Below are positions 38,688 to 48,016 of a DNA stretch of 48,529 nucleotides, piece by piece. A program made the translations under genes and the position numbers. This stretch comes from Williamsoniiplasma lucivorax ATCC 49196 (lineage in GTDB: Bacteria > Bacillota_I > Bacilli_A > Mycoplasmatales > Mycoplasmataceae): assembly GCF_000518285.1 (NCBI RefSeq), contig NZ_KI912415.1, positions 1 to 48,529 on the forward strand, written 5' to 3'. The notes below the pieces were generated by a model that did no database searches, had not been told where the DNA came from, and worked only from the letters and a program-made list of their open reading frames with translations. The first letter of the stretch is position 1; every line of letters starts with the position of its first letter.

Positions 38688-40280
38688 ATGAAAGTTAAAC
38701 AACCAGTTTTATTAGCGATTCTTGATGGATGAGGAATTAGTGATGAACACAATCCAGGCAATGCTGTAGCCCAAGCTAACATGACTTTTGTCAAACAATT
38801 AGAAAGTAGATATCCATGAGTTAAAGCGCACGCTTCCGGGGAATGAGTTGGCTTGCCTGATGGTCAAATGGGTAATTCTGAAGTTGGCCATATCCATTTA
38901 GGTGCGGGAAGAATTAATTTTGAATCTTTAGCAAAATTAAATAAAGAAGTGAGAACCAAACAAATTGCAACTAATCAAGAAATTGTTGCAGCCTTCAATT
39001 TTGTCAAAGAACATGATTCAGTATTACACTTAATGGGAATGTTTTCTGATGGTGGGGTGCATTCACATATGGATCATATGCTAGCAATTTATCAAGCTGC
39101 TGTTGATTTTGGGTTAACTAAAATTGTCTTTGATTTATTTACTGATGGACGTGATACCCAACCAAAAGTGGTGATTAATTATCTGAACACTTTATTAACT
39201 TTAATTAAACAAAATAACAATATTGGTGTGCTTGGCTCAATTAGTGGACGTTATTTTGCCATGGATCGTGATAAACGTTTTGAACGTAGTGCGCAAGCTT
39301 ACCAAGCAATGGTCTCAAGAACAAGTGTTGCTTCATTTACTGATCCAACTGCTTACATTGAAGAACAATATGCACTTGGTAAAGATGATGAAATGATTAT
39401 GCCAGCTTTTAATGTAAATAATTCTTTTGGTGGGATAACTCATGATGATGCAGTTATTTTTACTAACTTTAGACCTGATCGTGCGATTCAAATTGCTTCA
39501 ATTATGACTAATCATCAATATCCTGCTTGAAATGATGCTGCATTTCAAGATTTGAATTTTATCGGGGATAAAATTCACTTTGTATCAATGATGAAATATG
39601 CTGATTCAGTGACTTCCCCATTCATCGCTTACCCGCCAACCCCTTTAACAAATACCCTAGGACAATTTTTATCAGCTCAAGGGTATAAACAATTACGTAT
39701 TGCTGAAACTGAAAAAATTGCGCATGTGACTTTCTTTTTTGACGGAGGTAATGATTACTTTAAAAATGGTTTAGCTAAACCAAATGAAATTACTTTACCG
39801 GGAGCTAGTTTAGATTTAATTGCTTCACCAAAAGTAGCAACTTATGATTTAAAACCAGAAATGTCAGCCAGAGAAATTACTGACCAATTATTAATTGAAA
39901 TTGCTAAAAATGAATTTGATTTTATTGTTTTAAATTTTGCCAATGCTGATATGGTTGGACATACAGGCATCGAAGAAGCTGCCATTGCGGCTGTTCAAGT
40001 TTTAGATGCACAATTAAAAAGAATTTATGATAGTTTTGTTGTCAAACACAATGGAGTGATGGTCATCACAGCAGATCATGGGAATGCTGAAATTATGATT
40101 GATGAAACTGGTCAAGCAAATAAAAAACACACAACTAGCTTAGTTCCGATCATTATTACTAAAGATGTGCAATTAGCAAGCAATGATATTGGAATTGCCA
40201 ATGTTGCACCAACTATTCTTGATTTAATGGAACTTGGTATTCCTCCAGAAATGACTGAAAAATCATTAATTATTAAATAA
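38688..40280 (+). CDS. gpmI: 2,3-bisphosphoglycerate-independent phosphoglycerate mutase
   Basis: A 530-residue two-domain Mn-dependent mutase of the alkaline phosphatase superfamily. Seen are the metal-binding start LLAILDGWGISD, the phosphoserine Ser64 in MGNSEVGHIHLGAGR, LFTDGRDTQP, GRYFAMDRDKR, TNFRPDRA, and the C-terminal NFANADMVGHTG and ITADHGNAE metal sites. AAGGAG precedes the ATG. Several TGA codons are Trp. It follows tpiA and the HAD gene in one operon, so two of the window's glycolytic steps are coexpressed. No clear terminator follows. Confidence 0.96.
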
Positions 40281-40372
40281 GCAATTGACCTTTTTGATTT
40301 GTTCAAAACAAGTTTTTCAAATAAACACTAAAAATTGCAAAAAAATCCCTAATCTAATAAGGGGTAGCAAAC

Positions 40373-40834
40373 ATGAAATCTAAAAATAGTTTTGATTCAA
40401 AACTTGAATCTGAGCATTATATTGATTTACAAATTTTTATTCATCGTAACGAATTAGTTGTTAAATCAAACTTAAAAGAAATTGAAGAACAACTTTTTGC
40501 GATTGGTGATGATATAATCAACTATACAAATGAAGATAAAGCATTCTATGCTGAAGCAATGATAAACATTATCACAAAGGCGGTCAAAATGATTCAAAGC
40601 GGATTAACACCAATTCAACCAAAACCGGTTTTACCAAAAATTAAGAAACCAAAAAAAGATCGATTTGCAGAAATACAAGCTCGATTAGATCGCTTGGAAC
40701 TTGAAAACATGCAATTAAAAGCAGAAATTGTTGAATTAAGAGCAGAAAATGCTCAATTAAAAGCAGAAAATGCCCAATTGAAAGCAGAAATTGTTCAATT
40801 AAAAGTTAGATTATCAAAATACGAACAAGTCTAA
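40373..40834 (+). CDS. heptad-repeat coiled-coil protein
   Basis: A 153-residue protein without signal peptide or membrane segment. Residues 1-100 are mixed (LFAIGDDIINYTNEDKAFYAE, then MIQSGLTPIQPKPVLPK), followed by a Lys-rich hinge and a heptad coiled coil (LRAENAQ, LKAENAQ, LKAEIVQ) to the end. The gene has AAGGGG nine bases before its ATG and a perfect terminator after its stop. The coiled-coil tail resembles the partial gene at the left end of the window. A shortened second copy follows directly. Function unknown. Confidence 0.8.
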   Translation: MKSKNSFDSKLESEHYIDLQIFIHRNELVVKSNLKEIEEQLFAIGDDIINYTNEDKAFYAEAMINIITKAVKMIQSGLTPIQPKPVLPKIKKPKKDRFAEIQARLDRLELENMQLKAEIVELRAENAQLKAENAQLKAEIVQLKVRLSKYEQV

Positions 40835-40843
40835 GTCGCATTT

Positions 40844-40872
40844 AAAAATTGCCATCAATGATGGCAATTTTT
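40844..40872 (+). terminator. terminator of the coiled-coil gene (copy 1)
   Basis: AAAAATTGCCATC, loop AAT, GATGGCAATTTTT. An almost identical hairpin ends copy 2. Confidence 0.9.
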
Positions 40873-40878
40873 AATAGT

Positions 40879-41190
40879 ATTGAAGAACAACTTTTTGCGA
40901 TTGGTGATGATATAATCAACTATACAAATGAAGATAAAGCATTCTATGCTGAAGCAATGATAAACATTATCACAAAGGCGGTCAAAATGATTCAAAGCGG
41001 ATTAACACCAATTCAACCAAAGCCGGTTTTACCAAAAACTAAGAAACCAAAAAAAGATCGATTTGCAGAAATACAAGCTCGATTAGATCGCTTGGAACTT
41101 GAAAACATGCAATTAAGAGCAGAAAATGCCCAATTGAAAGCAGAAATTGTTCAATTAAAAGTTAGATTATCAAAATACGAACAAGTCTAA
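40879..41190 (+). pseudogene. 5'-truncated tandem copy of the coiled-coil gene
   Basis: From 40879 the sequence repeats that from 40481 almost base for base but starts at codon 37 of the parent gene, so the N-terminal part is missing. It reads openly to TAA at 41188. In-frame ATGs at 40858 and 40861 exist, but they lie in the terminator stem of copy 1 with no ribosome binding site. Against copy 1 it lacks two heptads (42 bases). It is most likely untranslated, a by-product of tandem duplication; low expression from the in-hairpin ATG cannot be excluded. Confidence 0.75.
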
Positions 41191-41199
41191 GTCATATTT

Positions 41200-41228
41200 A
41201 AAAATTGCCATCATTGATGGCAATTTTT
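41200..41228 (+). terminator. terminator copy 2
   Basis: AAAAATTGCCATC, loop ATT, GATGGCAATTTTT, the duplicate of the hairpin at 40844. Confidence 0.9.
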
Positions 41229-41302
41229 ATTTAGTCACATAAAAAATCATTTAGATTTATTCTTAAAAAAATTTTATTTCGTCAAAAAATAGATTAATTG
41301 GT

Positions 41303-41308
41303 TATAAT
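41303..41308 (+). promoter_or_regulatory. -10 box of the mgtA leader
   Basis: TATAAT, 30 bases before the leader ATG, preceded by TTGG; no good -35 is seen. It lies between the upstream terminator and the leader. Confidence 0.6.
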
Positions 41309-41337
41309 GTAAAAGTAAGAAAGAGTGGTGAGTATTT

Positions 41338-41433
41338 ATGACATTAGTTAATGTGGTATCAGGTGAAGGCCCTGAGTCCGAAAGTTTTAAATGATTAAAT
41401 AATGTTATAAGTCAACCACTTTTTTGTGACTAA
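41338..41433 (+). CDS. 31-residue leader ORF upstream of mgtA
   Basis: An ATG follows GGTGAG by six bases and opens a 31-codon frame (one TGA, Trp19) to TAA at 41431, 40 bases before mgtA. The peptide carries an acidic, proline-containing stretch SGEGPESESF in its first half. In enterobacteria the MgtL leader uses acidic and proline codons to destabilise ribosomes at low magnesium and so turn on mgtA; this is the closest parallel, by position and composition only, not by homology. Nothing else in the peptide is recognised. A spurious ORF is possible. Confidence 0.55.
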
Positions 41434-41450
41434 TTTGTAAAATTATTTAA

Positions 41451-41467
41451 TCCTATCGTATAGGAGG
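41451..41467 (+). promoter_or_regulatory. hairpin covering the mgtA Shine-Dalgarno
   Basis: TCCTAT (41451-41456), loop CGT, ATAGGA (41460-41465) form a perfect 6-bp stem whose right arm contains most of the SD sequence AGGAGG (41462-41467). The mgtA ATG is at 41474. Folding would hide the SD. Confidence 0.65.
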
Positions 41468-41473
41468 AAAGAA

Positions 41474-44275
41474 ATGATTAATTTAAAAACAATTTCTCTC
41501 GTTTCTAAAATCAAAGACAAACAAAAGCCAACATTTGAAAATGAAAAATTAATCAAAAAAATAGCAAGTGCTGATCAAGAAGAAGTGAAGAACATTCTAG
41601 ATTTGAAGCATTTTGGTTTGACTAATGATGAATATCGAGACAGAGAAGAAGAATACGGAACTAATGAGCTAAAAAAACATCGCTTTAATTTATTTTTAGA
41701 GATTATTAAAGCTTATTTGAATCCTTTCAATTTAATATTGCTGACAATTGCCACATATTATTTTTTATCATATGCCACTTTTCAGTTTTGAACTGAAGAA
41801 TCACGTAGTATTTTTGATGTGACTGGGGCAATTGTCATTATGTTTATGATTTTTGCCAGTGGAACAATGACTTTTGTGCAAGCTTTAAGAAGTTATTTTA
41901 TTAGTAAAAAAATTGGTAATATCGTCAAAAGTACAACTGATATTATTCGCCATAAAAATAATGAAAATTTAGTAGATTTTATGCACATTGATGCATCAAA
42001 TCAATTAGATTTAATTAAATTAGGTGAAGAGTTGGATGTTAAAGAACTTGTGCCTGGAGATTTGGTTTTTTTATCAAGTGGAGATATGATCCCGGCCGAT
42101 GTCAGAATCTTATATTCTAAAGATTTATTTATTAACCAATCATCTTTAACTGGGGAATCACTACCTGTTGAAAAACATGCTGCCAATGCCAAAGATACAA
42201 ATAATATTTTAGAGTTTGAAAACATTTGTTACACTGGGACCAGTGTGGTTTCTGGTAGCGGAATTGCGATTGTGATTACTACTGGAAATGATACTTATTT
42301 TGCAACCATTAGTAAAACTATTATGGAAAAAAGACCACAAGGGAGTTTTTCAACTGGTGTCAAAAAAGTGACGAGAGTTTTATTAATTTTAATGTTAGTG
42401 ATGGTGCCAATGGTTTATCTAATTAATGCTGGAGTTGGTTATTCTGGTTGAGATGGAGCTGGTGGCTTTGCTGAAAATCCATGATTTAAAGCAATCTTTT
42501 TTGCAGTGGCCATTGCTGTTGGACTAACCCCAGAAATGCTCCCAATGATTGTGACAACGAATCTGGCAAATGGAGCCGGACGAATGGCGAAAGGCAAAGT
42601 TGTTGTGAAAAAATTAGATGCGATTCAATCATTGGGGGCAATTGATATTTTAGCGACTGATAAAACCGGAACTTTAACAAACGATAAAATTGTTTTAACC
42701 GATTTCTTAACTGTTGATAAACAAAAAGATCCCCGCTTATTAAAATATCTTTATTTAAATAGTTATTACCAAACTGGAATTAAAAACCCGATGGACAAAG
42801 CAATTATTGATTATGTTTCAACTCATCGTTTAAATTTTGATTTACATCAACAACAAAAGATTGATGAAATTCCTTTTGATTTTGATCGCCGTAAATTAAC
42901 TGTCATTTTTGATAGTGAAGCTGAGGGAAGAATTTTAGTCACTAAAGGAAGTATGGAAGAAATTCTAAGTGTTTCAACGCAAGTTTATTACCAAGGTAAA
43001 GTCCAAAAATTAACCCCAAGTATTAAAGCCCAAATCGAAGCTTACTTTTCAAAAATTAATAATCAAGGGAAACGTGTCATCGGGGTTGCTTACAAACCAG
43101 TGGCACAAAACCAAGACCGTTTTTCTCCTCATGATGAAAGCGATTTAATCTTTTTTGGTTTTGCAACCTTTTTAGATACACCAAAACCATCAACTAAAAA
43201 AATGATTAAACTTTTACAAAAATATGGTGTGGAATTAAAAATTTTAACTGGTGATAATGAACAAGTCACCCGTGCGATTTGTAAAATGGTGAATCTTGAG
43301 ATTAAAGGTTTAGTCACCGGTGAGCAAATGGATGCTGCTAGTGAACAAGAAATGAAGTTAATGGTTGAACACGCCAATATTTTTGTCAAGTTAAATCCTT
43401 TACAAAAAGTTAAAGTAATTCAAGTTTTAAAACAAAATGATCATGTTGTTGGTTTTATGGGTGATGGGATTAATGATGCTCCTGTGCTTCGTCAAAGTGA
43501 TGTGGCGATTTCAGTCAATAACGCTTCAGATATTGCCAAAGATGCTTCTGACATTATTTTGTTAGAAAAATCATTATTAGTTTTAGAAAAAGGAATCATT
43601 CAAGGACGTACTATTTTTTGCAACATTTTAAAATATATTAAAGTTACTACTTCATCAAATTTTGGAAATGTTTTATCAATGATTGTGGCAAGTATTATTC
43701 TGCCGTTCCTACCAATGTTGCCTGTGCAAATTTTATTTCAAAATTTAATTTATGATATGTCACAATTTGCTATGGCCTTAGATAATGTTGATGAACACTT
43801 TGTGGCGAAACCGCAACGTTGGCATGCCAATAACTTATATCCATTTGTGCTGATGAATGGACCTGTTAGTTCGATTTTTGACATTTTAACGTTTGTGATT
43901 GTTGGGTTTGGTTATGGTTTAGTGCCAGCTTTCCTCCAACCAGCTACTCCTGCTGAACAAAGTGCCATTGTTGCTCAATTCAATGCTAGTTGGTTCTTAG
44001 TCGGAGTGATTACTCAATCTGTGGTGATGCAAGTGCTACGTACTGAGAAAATTCCGTTCATCCAATCACGTTCACCATGAATTGTTTATTTATCAATGTG
44101 CTTAGTGATTGGGGTAACATTCACAGTTGTCTTCTCTCCAGTTAACTCATTATTACAAATGAAATCTCCCGAATTACCATTTATTGCGATTATGGTTGGG
44201 TTAGTCACCGCTTATCTCTTCTTAGCCCAACTTGTCAAAATGCTTTATATTAAAATCTTTAAGCGTTGGCTATAG
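41474..44275 (+). CDS. mgtA: P-type Mg2+-transporting ATPase, MgtA type
   Basis: A 933-residue P3B ATPase. The N-terminal cytosolic segment is followed by paired membrane helices, the actuator motif LTGESLPVE, helix-4 region VGLTPEMLPMIVTTNLA (the MgtA/MgtB signature), phosphorylation site Asp396 in ATDKTGTLTN, the FDRRKLTV and TKGSMEEIL nucleotide-binding parts, LTGDNEQVTRAI, and the hinge GFMGDGINDAPVLRQSDVAISV. C-terminal helices continue through TGA at 44078 to TAG at 44273. Ion specificity is inferred from the family. The leader ORF and SD hairpin upstream suggest regulation by magnesium. A terminator follows. Confidence 0.93.
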
Positions 44276-44296
44276 TTAGCACAAGATTTAATTTAC

Positions 44297-44336
44297 AAAT
44301 TCCATTTTTTTAAGCTAAAAAATGGAATTTTTTTAT
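44297..44336 (+). terminator. rho-independent terminator after mgtA
   Basis: AAATTCCATTTTTT, loop AAGCT, AAAAAATGGAATTT, then a T run. Confidence 0.92.
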
Positions 44337-44395
44337 TACTAATTTTTTCATTCTCAAAAAGAAGTACGATTTTTATGTAGGAAAGGAATTAAAAA

Positions 44396-45160
44396 ATGGA
44401 AGGAATTTTAAATCTTATTTTAAGTGAAAAAAAATGTTTAACAATTACTGATGTGAATCAAGTTGTGCAAAGTTTCAATAACATTTTTGCTAATCAAAAA
44501 GTTGAAGCAGTGAAAATTCAAACTGATCATCACAACGGTGTGCAAATTATCACTTTTAAAACGGATTTAGCTGTTTTTGATTTATATCATATTTTAAATC
44601 CAGAACAGCAAAACAAAACAATTTATCTTGAACACCAAACCAGGGAAGTGGTCGCTGTCGCTGGTTCAGCTCCCCCGTCAACCCAAGTTTTAATCAATAT
44701 TGGTTGAGATATTGATGGTAAAGCATACCAAGCCCCACGTGATGTTGTCAAAGTACCAAACTATATTAGTCCAAAAATTAAAGATTTAAGTGAAATGTTT
44801 GCTGGTTGTACTGATTTTAATGATGATCTATCTTATTGAGACACCACCAATATTTGAAACATGAGTGAGATGTTTTGTGGTGCTAGTCAATTTGATAGTG
44901 ATTTGGCTAGTTGAGATGTAGCAAATGTTAATTATATGGATCGAATGTTTGCTCAAGCGATGTTTTTTAATCAAGACATCGCGATGTGAGATACCAGCCA
45001 AGTTGTTGATATGTCAGGGATGTTTCATGATGCTTATAACTTTGCGCAAGATCTTTCGAGTTGGCATGTTGATAGTGTCGAGTTTTATGATCATTTTGCT
45101 GATTGTGCTGATTTGCAAAATGAACCAACATATCTCCCTCACTTCAAAACCATCACTTAG
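44396..45160 (+). CDS. DUF285-repeat protein without signal peptide
   Basis: A 254-residue member of the DUF285 family. It has the middle domain of the lipoproteins at 12841 and 14661 (HILNPEQQNKTIYLEHQ, SAPPSTQVLINIGWD, VPNYISPKIKDLSEMF) and four 25-residue DUF285 units, the last degenerate. It begins MEGILNLILSEKKCLTITDV with no signal peptide, lipobox or FIVAR-like region. GAAAGGAA precedes the ATG, so the short form looks genuine. Repeat Trp residues are mostly TGA, one is TGG. It is probably cytoplasmic or released, unlike its surface relatives. A strong terminator stands on either side, so it is monocistronic. Confidence 0.8.
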
Positions 45161-45173
45161 TTAGTTAAAACTT

Positions 45174-45209
45174 AAAACTTTCAAAAATCGAAAATTTTGA
45201 AAGTTTTTT
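45174..45209 (+). terminator. rho-independent terminator after the DUF285 protein
   Basis: AAAACTTTCAAAA pairs with TTTTGAAAGTTTT and ends in a T run. Confidence 0.9.
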
Positions 45210-45273
45210 AATGCTTTGTGAACTTTTCTGGTTGAAGATAACTTACACAATTTGGTTTATCTTTAAAAAATGG

Positions 45274-45303
45274 TTGCTCTTAGTCTAATTAAATTTGTAT
45301 AAT
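45274..45303 (+). promoter_or_regulatory. promoter of the Pr6Pr-like/tsaE/tsaB operon
   Basis: TTGCTC (45274-45279), an 18-base spacer and TATAAT (45298-45303), 47 bases before the ATG at 45350. Confidence 0.65.
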
Positions 45304-45349
45304 TAAGAGATAAAACAATTAACTTAACAAACAGAAAGGTTTTGAAATC

Positions 45350-46201
45350 ATGAAAATAAAAATAATTGAACATCTTAAGGACTGAAGATTTATGTTTAAA
45401 TTGTTTAGTTTTACAGCTTGTGCTTTAATTCTTGGGATTGGTTTAATTTATGCCTTTTTTATCGATTATTGATATGTTGATCCAGTTAAAGATGGTTGAA
45501 AAATAGCTTATCCTCGACTTTATAACATTAATGTGATTATGAGTTTTTGGTCTGTCCAAACTAATGTTTTAGTTTTATTATGATTTGGGTTTGCCTTGTT
45601 TAAACATAACCAAGAACAAAAAAGTAAATTCACAAACATTGTGAGTCAAACTAACATCACTGTTTATATTACTGTGACGATGTTTTTATTTTGAGGAGCG
45701 ATTGTTGGGAACATGTTAGGTCAATCAATGTATGATTTTAAAAACAACACCACATCTGACGTGGTGGTGACAGTTTTAACCCATCTCTTTACACCACTAC
45801 TGATGATTGTGTATTATGTTTTAAATATTGGGCATCATCGGGTTTATTGAAGATGAAGTTGAACAATTTTTATTTATCCAATTTTATATTGTATTTTTTC
45901 TTATGTGCGTGCTGAAATTTTAAAAGCTGATGGTATTCGCCCAGGCTATTTCATCTATGCTTATCCATTTTTAAATTTTGATCAACCTTTATTTGGGACA
46001 TCTTTAGCTTTAAGTAATTTTGTTACAATTTTTGGTTTAGCGAGTTTAATGGGTGTCCTTTGTGCAGCATTTAGTTTATTGAATAACCTCTTTTACAAAC
46101 ATAATCTAAAAAAGGGTAAATTGGTTTTGACAACTAATCAATGCCAATGTTTAAATTGTGCTTGTCAACATTGTGCTTGTTTAAGCCAAAAACGGGTGTA
46201 A
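45350..46201 (+). CDS. Pr6Pr-like multispanning membrane protein with cysteine-patterned tail
   Basis: A 283-residue protein with six hydrophobic segments between charged loops. The arrangement (FWSVQTNVLVLLWFGF in helix 2, HLFTPLLMIVYY, WTIFIYPILYCIFSYVR, GYFIYAYPFL) fits the Pr6Pr family of unknown function. The C-terminal cytosolic tail carries six cysteines, at 265, 267, 270, 272, 275 and 277, as CxC-xx-CxC-xx-CxC, suggesting metal binding. Many TGA Trp codons break the standard frame. GAAAGG precedes the ATG. The stop is two bases before tsaE, so the gene shares its operon. Confidence 0.75.
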
Positions 46202-46203
46202 TT

Positions 46204-46623
46204 ATGTCAGAAATCATCATCTGAAAGTCTTTACAAGACACCAAGGCTTATGCCAAGCACATTGCACAATTAATCCAAACAGAAAAACAACCGTTTTTCC
46301 TTTTGCTCAAGGGAGATTTAGGGGCTGGTAAAACCACTTTTACTAAACAATTATTATTAAGTTTAGGAGTCCAACAAAGAGTCACTTCCCCAACTTTTGT
46401 GATTATGAATCAATATCAAGTTGGTGAATTAACAATTAATCATATGGATGCTTACCGTTTAAATCACACAACTGATTTAGAAATGTACTTTGAACAATTT
46501 GATCAAGCGATTAATATTGTCGAATGGTCAAATAATTTAAATGTTGATTGATCTCAATTTAAGACTTTAACTTTATCAATTAAAATTATTGATGAAAACA
46601 CGAGAGAAGTTGAGGTTAATTAA
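46204..46623 (+). CDS. tsaE: tRNA N6-threonylcarbamoyladenosine biosynthesis ATPase TsaE
   Basis: A 139-residue P-loop protein required with TsaB and TsaD for t6A37 modification of ANN-decoding tRNAs. Walker A GDLGAGKTTFTKQLL, followed by VTSPTFVIMNQY, HMDAYRL and the IVEWSNN segment, are family hallmarks. TGA near the start and at 46549 is Trp. The stop TAA is one base before the tsaB ATG, so the two are translationally coupled. The standing order tsaE-tsaB is common in Firmicutes. Confidence 0.93.
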
Positions 46624-46624
46624 G

Positions 46625-47203
46625 ATGAAATTATTTATTGATACAACAAATTGAAAGCTTATTTTTGTTTTGGTCAAGGATGGGAAAATTGTGGACCAAT
46701 TTTTCCAAGATAACACTAAAAAAGTTAGTGATATCTTTTTTGATTGTTTGAACTTATTTTTAGAGCGTAATCACTTACAATTAAATGCTTTGCAAGATTT
46801 TTATTTAACAACTGGACCTGGGAGTTATACCGGGGTGCGCATTGGGATTAGTTTTGTTAAAACTTTAAAAGTTTTAAATCCCCAAATTAATGTGTTGACA
46901 ATTGATACTTTAAAGTTTCAAGCAGGAGACGGGACAAAGATTTCCTTATTGAATGCGCGTTCTGGCAAATATTATGCTGCTGTTTTTAATCATTTTAAAA
47001 TGGAACAAGCTATCCAATTAATTAGCCAAGATGAAGTAGGAGTAGTTTTTAAAGAGTACTTAGCCCAAGGTTATCAAACGGTTATTGATTATACTAATCT
47101 AGCTTTTGCTCAGCATGTTCTTGATTTAATGGACCATCAACAATTTTGTTTGATTAAACAAGTCGTAGACATTAAACCAAAATACATTAAATCTTTTCTT
47201 TAA
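46625..47203 (+). CDS. tsaB: tRNA threonylcarbamoyladenosine biosynthesis protein TsaB
   Basis: A 192-residue ASKHA-fold protein that acts as scaffold and partner of TsaD (Gcp) in t6A synthesis. It begins MKLFIDTTNWKLIFVLVKDG, followed by the family signature FYLTTGPGSYTGVRIGISFVKTL (near residues 58-80) and ALL-type core LLNARSGKYYAAVF. It is somewhat shorter than the roughly 230-residue proteins of other Firmicutes, as in other mollicutes. One TGA (Trp10) is in the frame. It ends KPKYIKSFL with TAA. It lies directly after tsaE. Confidence 0.92.
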
Positions 47204-47270
47204 AGAGTTTAATTTTTTCAAAGTTTTATAATTATTACAAAGATTAATCTTTGGAGGAAAAAATCTAATC

Positions 47271-47672
47271 ATGAAAAAACTATTGACACTACTCGGTAGT
47301 GTCGGGATGATGACGGCAATCACAACAACTGCAATCACGGTTGTTTCTTGTACAAAAGATCATCATAAAGAAAAAACACAACTTAATAAAATAATTAAAA
47401 TCACAGCTTTAAAATCGAAAGCAAACTTAGATGGAACAGTCCCAAGTAAAGGTGGTTTAGGCCAAGAAGTTGAACCAGGTGTGCTTATTCAGGCAATTAT
47501 TGATACTAATGCTGACTTTACTAATCGAGATGGGCATCTTGATGCTCAAGATATCCATATGACACCAGGAGCAGAGCACACTGGGTGGTCTGGAACAGCA
47601 ATTGTCCATGGTGTTGGTGATTATGAAGGTACAGTCACTGTTTCATTTACATTACATTATCAACCAGAATAA
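47271..47672 (+). CDS. small lipoprotein
   Basis: A 133-residue predicted lipoprotein: MKKLLTLLGSVGMM signal and lipobox TVVSC with Cys27. The mature part is short, with repeated His and Asp residues and a final beta-rich VGDYEGTVTVSFTLHY that resembles the immunoglobulin-like or lipoprotein repeat domains of Mesoplasma/Spiroplasma surface proteins. TGGAGGA lies upstream of the ATG. The signal peptide is close to that of the next gene. No function is recognised. Confidence 0.8.
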   Translation: MKKLLTLLGSVGMMTAITTTAITVVSCTKDHHKEKTQLNKIIKITALKSKANLDGTVPSKGGLGQEVEPGVLIQAIIDTNADFTNRDGHLDAQDIHMTPGAEHTGWSGTAIVHGVGDYEGTVTVSFTLHYQPE

Positions 47673-48016
47673 AATTTAAATAATAAATAAAACTAATTTA
47701 ATGATTTTGATGGTCATCAACTAACTATGTAATGATCAAAACTTAATGAATTTAAACCACAAACCTTATTCCATGGTTTGTGGTTTTATTGCTATAAGCA
47801 ATTTCTTCATAAAATCAAAAATGAGAAAAAATTTTGTTTTTTTTTAAAAAAACAGAGATTTTCTTAGTTTATGTACTACTTTTCAGCAAGAAAAAAAGAA
47901 TATTTTTCAACAATAAAAACAGAAATTTGTCTTTTTGGAGAAAAAAAATGAAAGATTTCTTTTTAATAACCTATATAATAGAGTTAGAGAGAAAACTATC
48001 GGAGGAAATTTTAAAA
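47673..48016 (+). other. intergenic region between the two lipoprotein genes
   Basis: It holds the terminator at 47754-47788, AT-rich tracts (nine Ts then seven As near 47838-47853; eight As at 47941-47948) and TATAAT at 47974-47979, the likely -10 of the last gene. An in-frame ATG at 47948 after GGAG would extend that gene by 23 codons but lies upstream of this -10. I see no further gene. Confidence 0.5.
47754..47788 (+). terminator. rho-independent terminator after the small lipoprotein
   Basis: AAACCACAAACC, a 9-base loop, GGTTTGTGGTTT, then Ts. Confidence 0.9.

Larger units (their letters stand above)
40481..41234 (+). repeat. tandem duplication, units of about 398 and 356 bp
   Basis: Unit 1 is 40481-40878 and unit 2 is 40879 to about 41234; both include the 3' part of the gene and its terminator. 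Apart from the 42-base heptad difference I see only a handful of substitutions. Confidence 0.85.

Noticed and set aside
41310-41474. M-box magnesium riboswitch before mgtA
   Set aside because: The known conserved stretches and three-helix layout of the M-box are not visible; the small ORF and SD hairpin explain the region better.
47948-48016. Upstream start for the last lipoprotein at 47948
   Set aside because: It would place charged residues before the lipoprotein signal and lies upstream of the probable -10 box; the ATG at 48017 has a better SD and matches the MKKLLTLLGS pattern.
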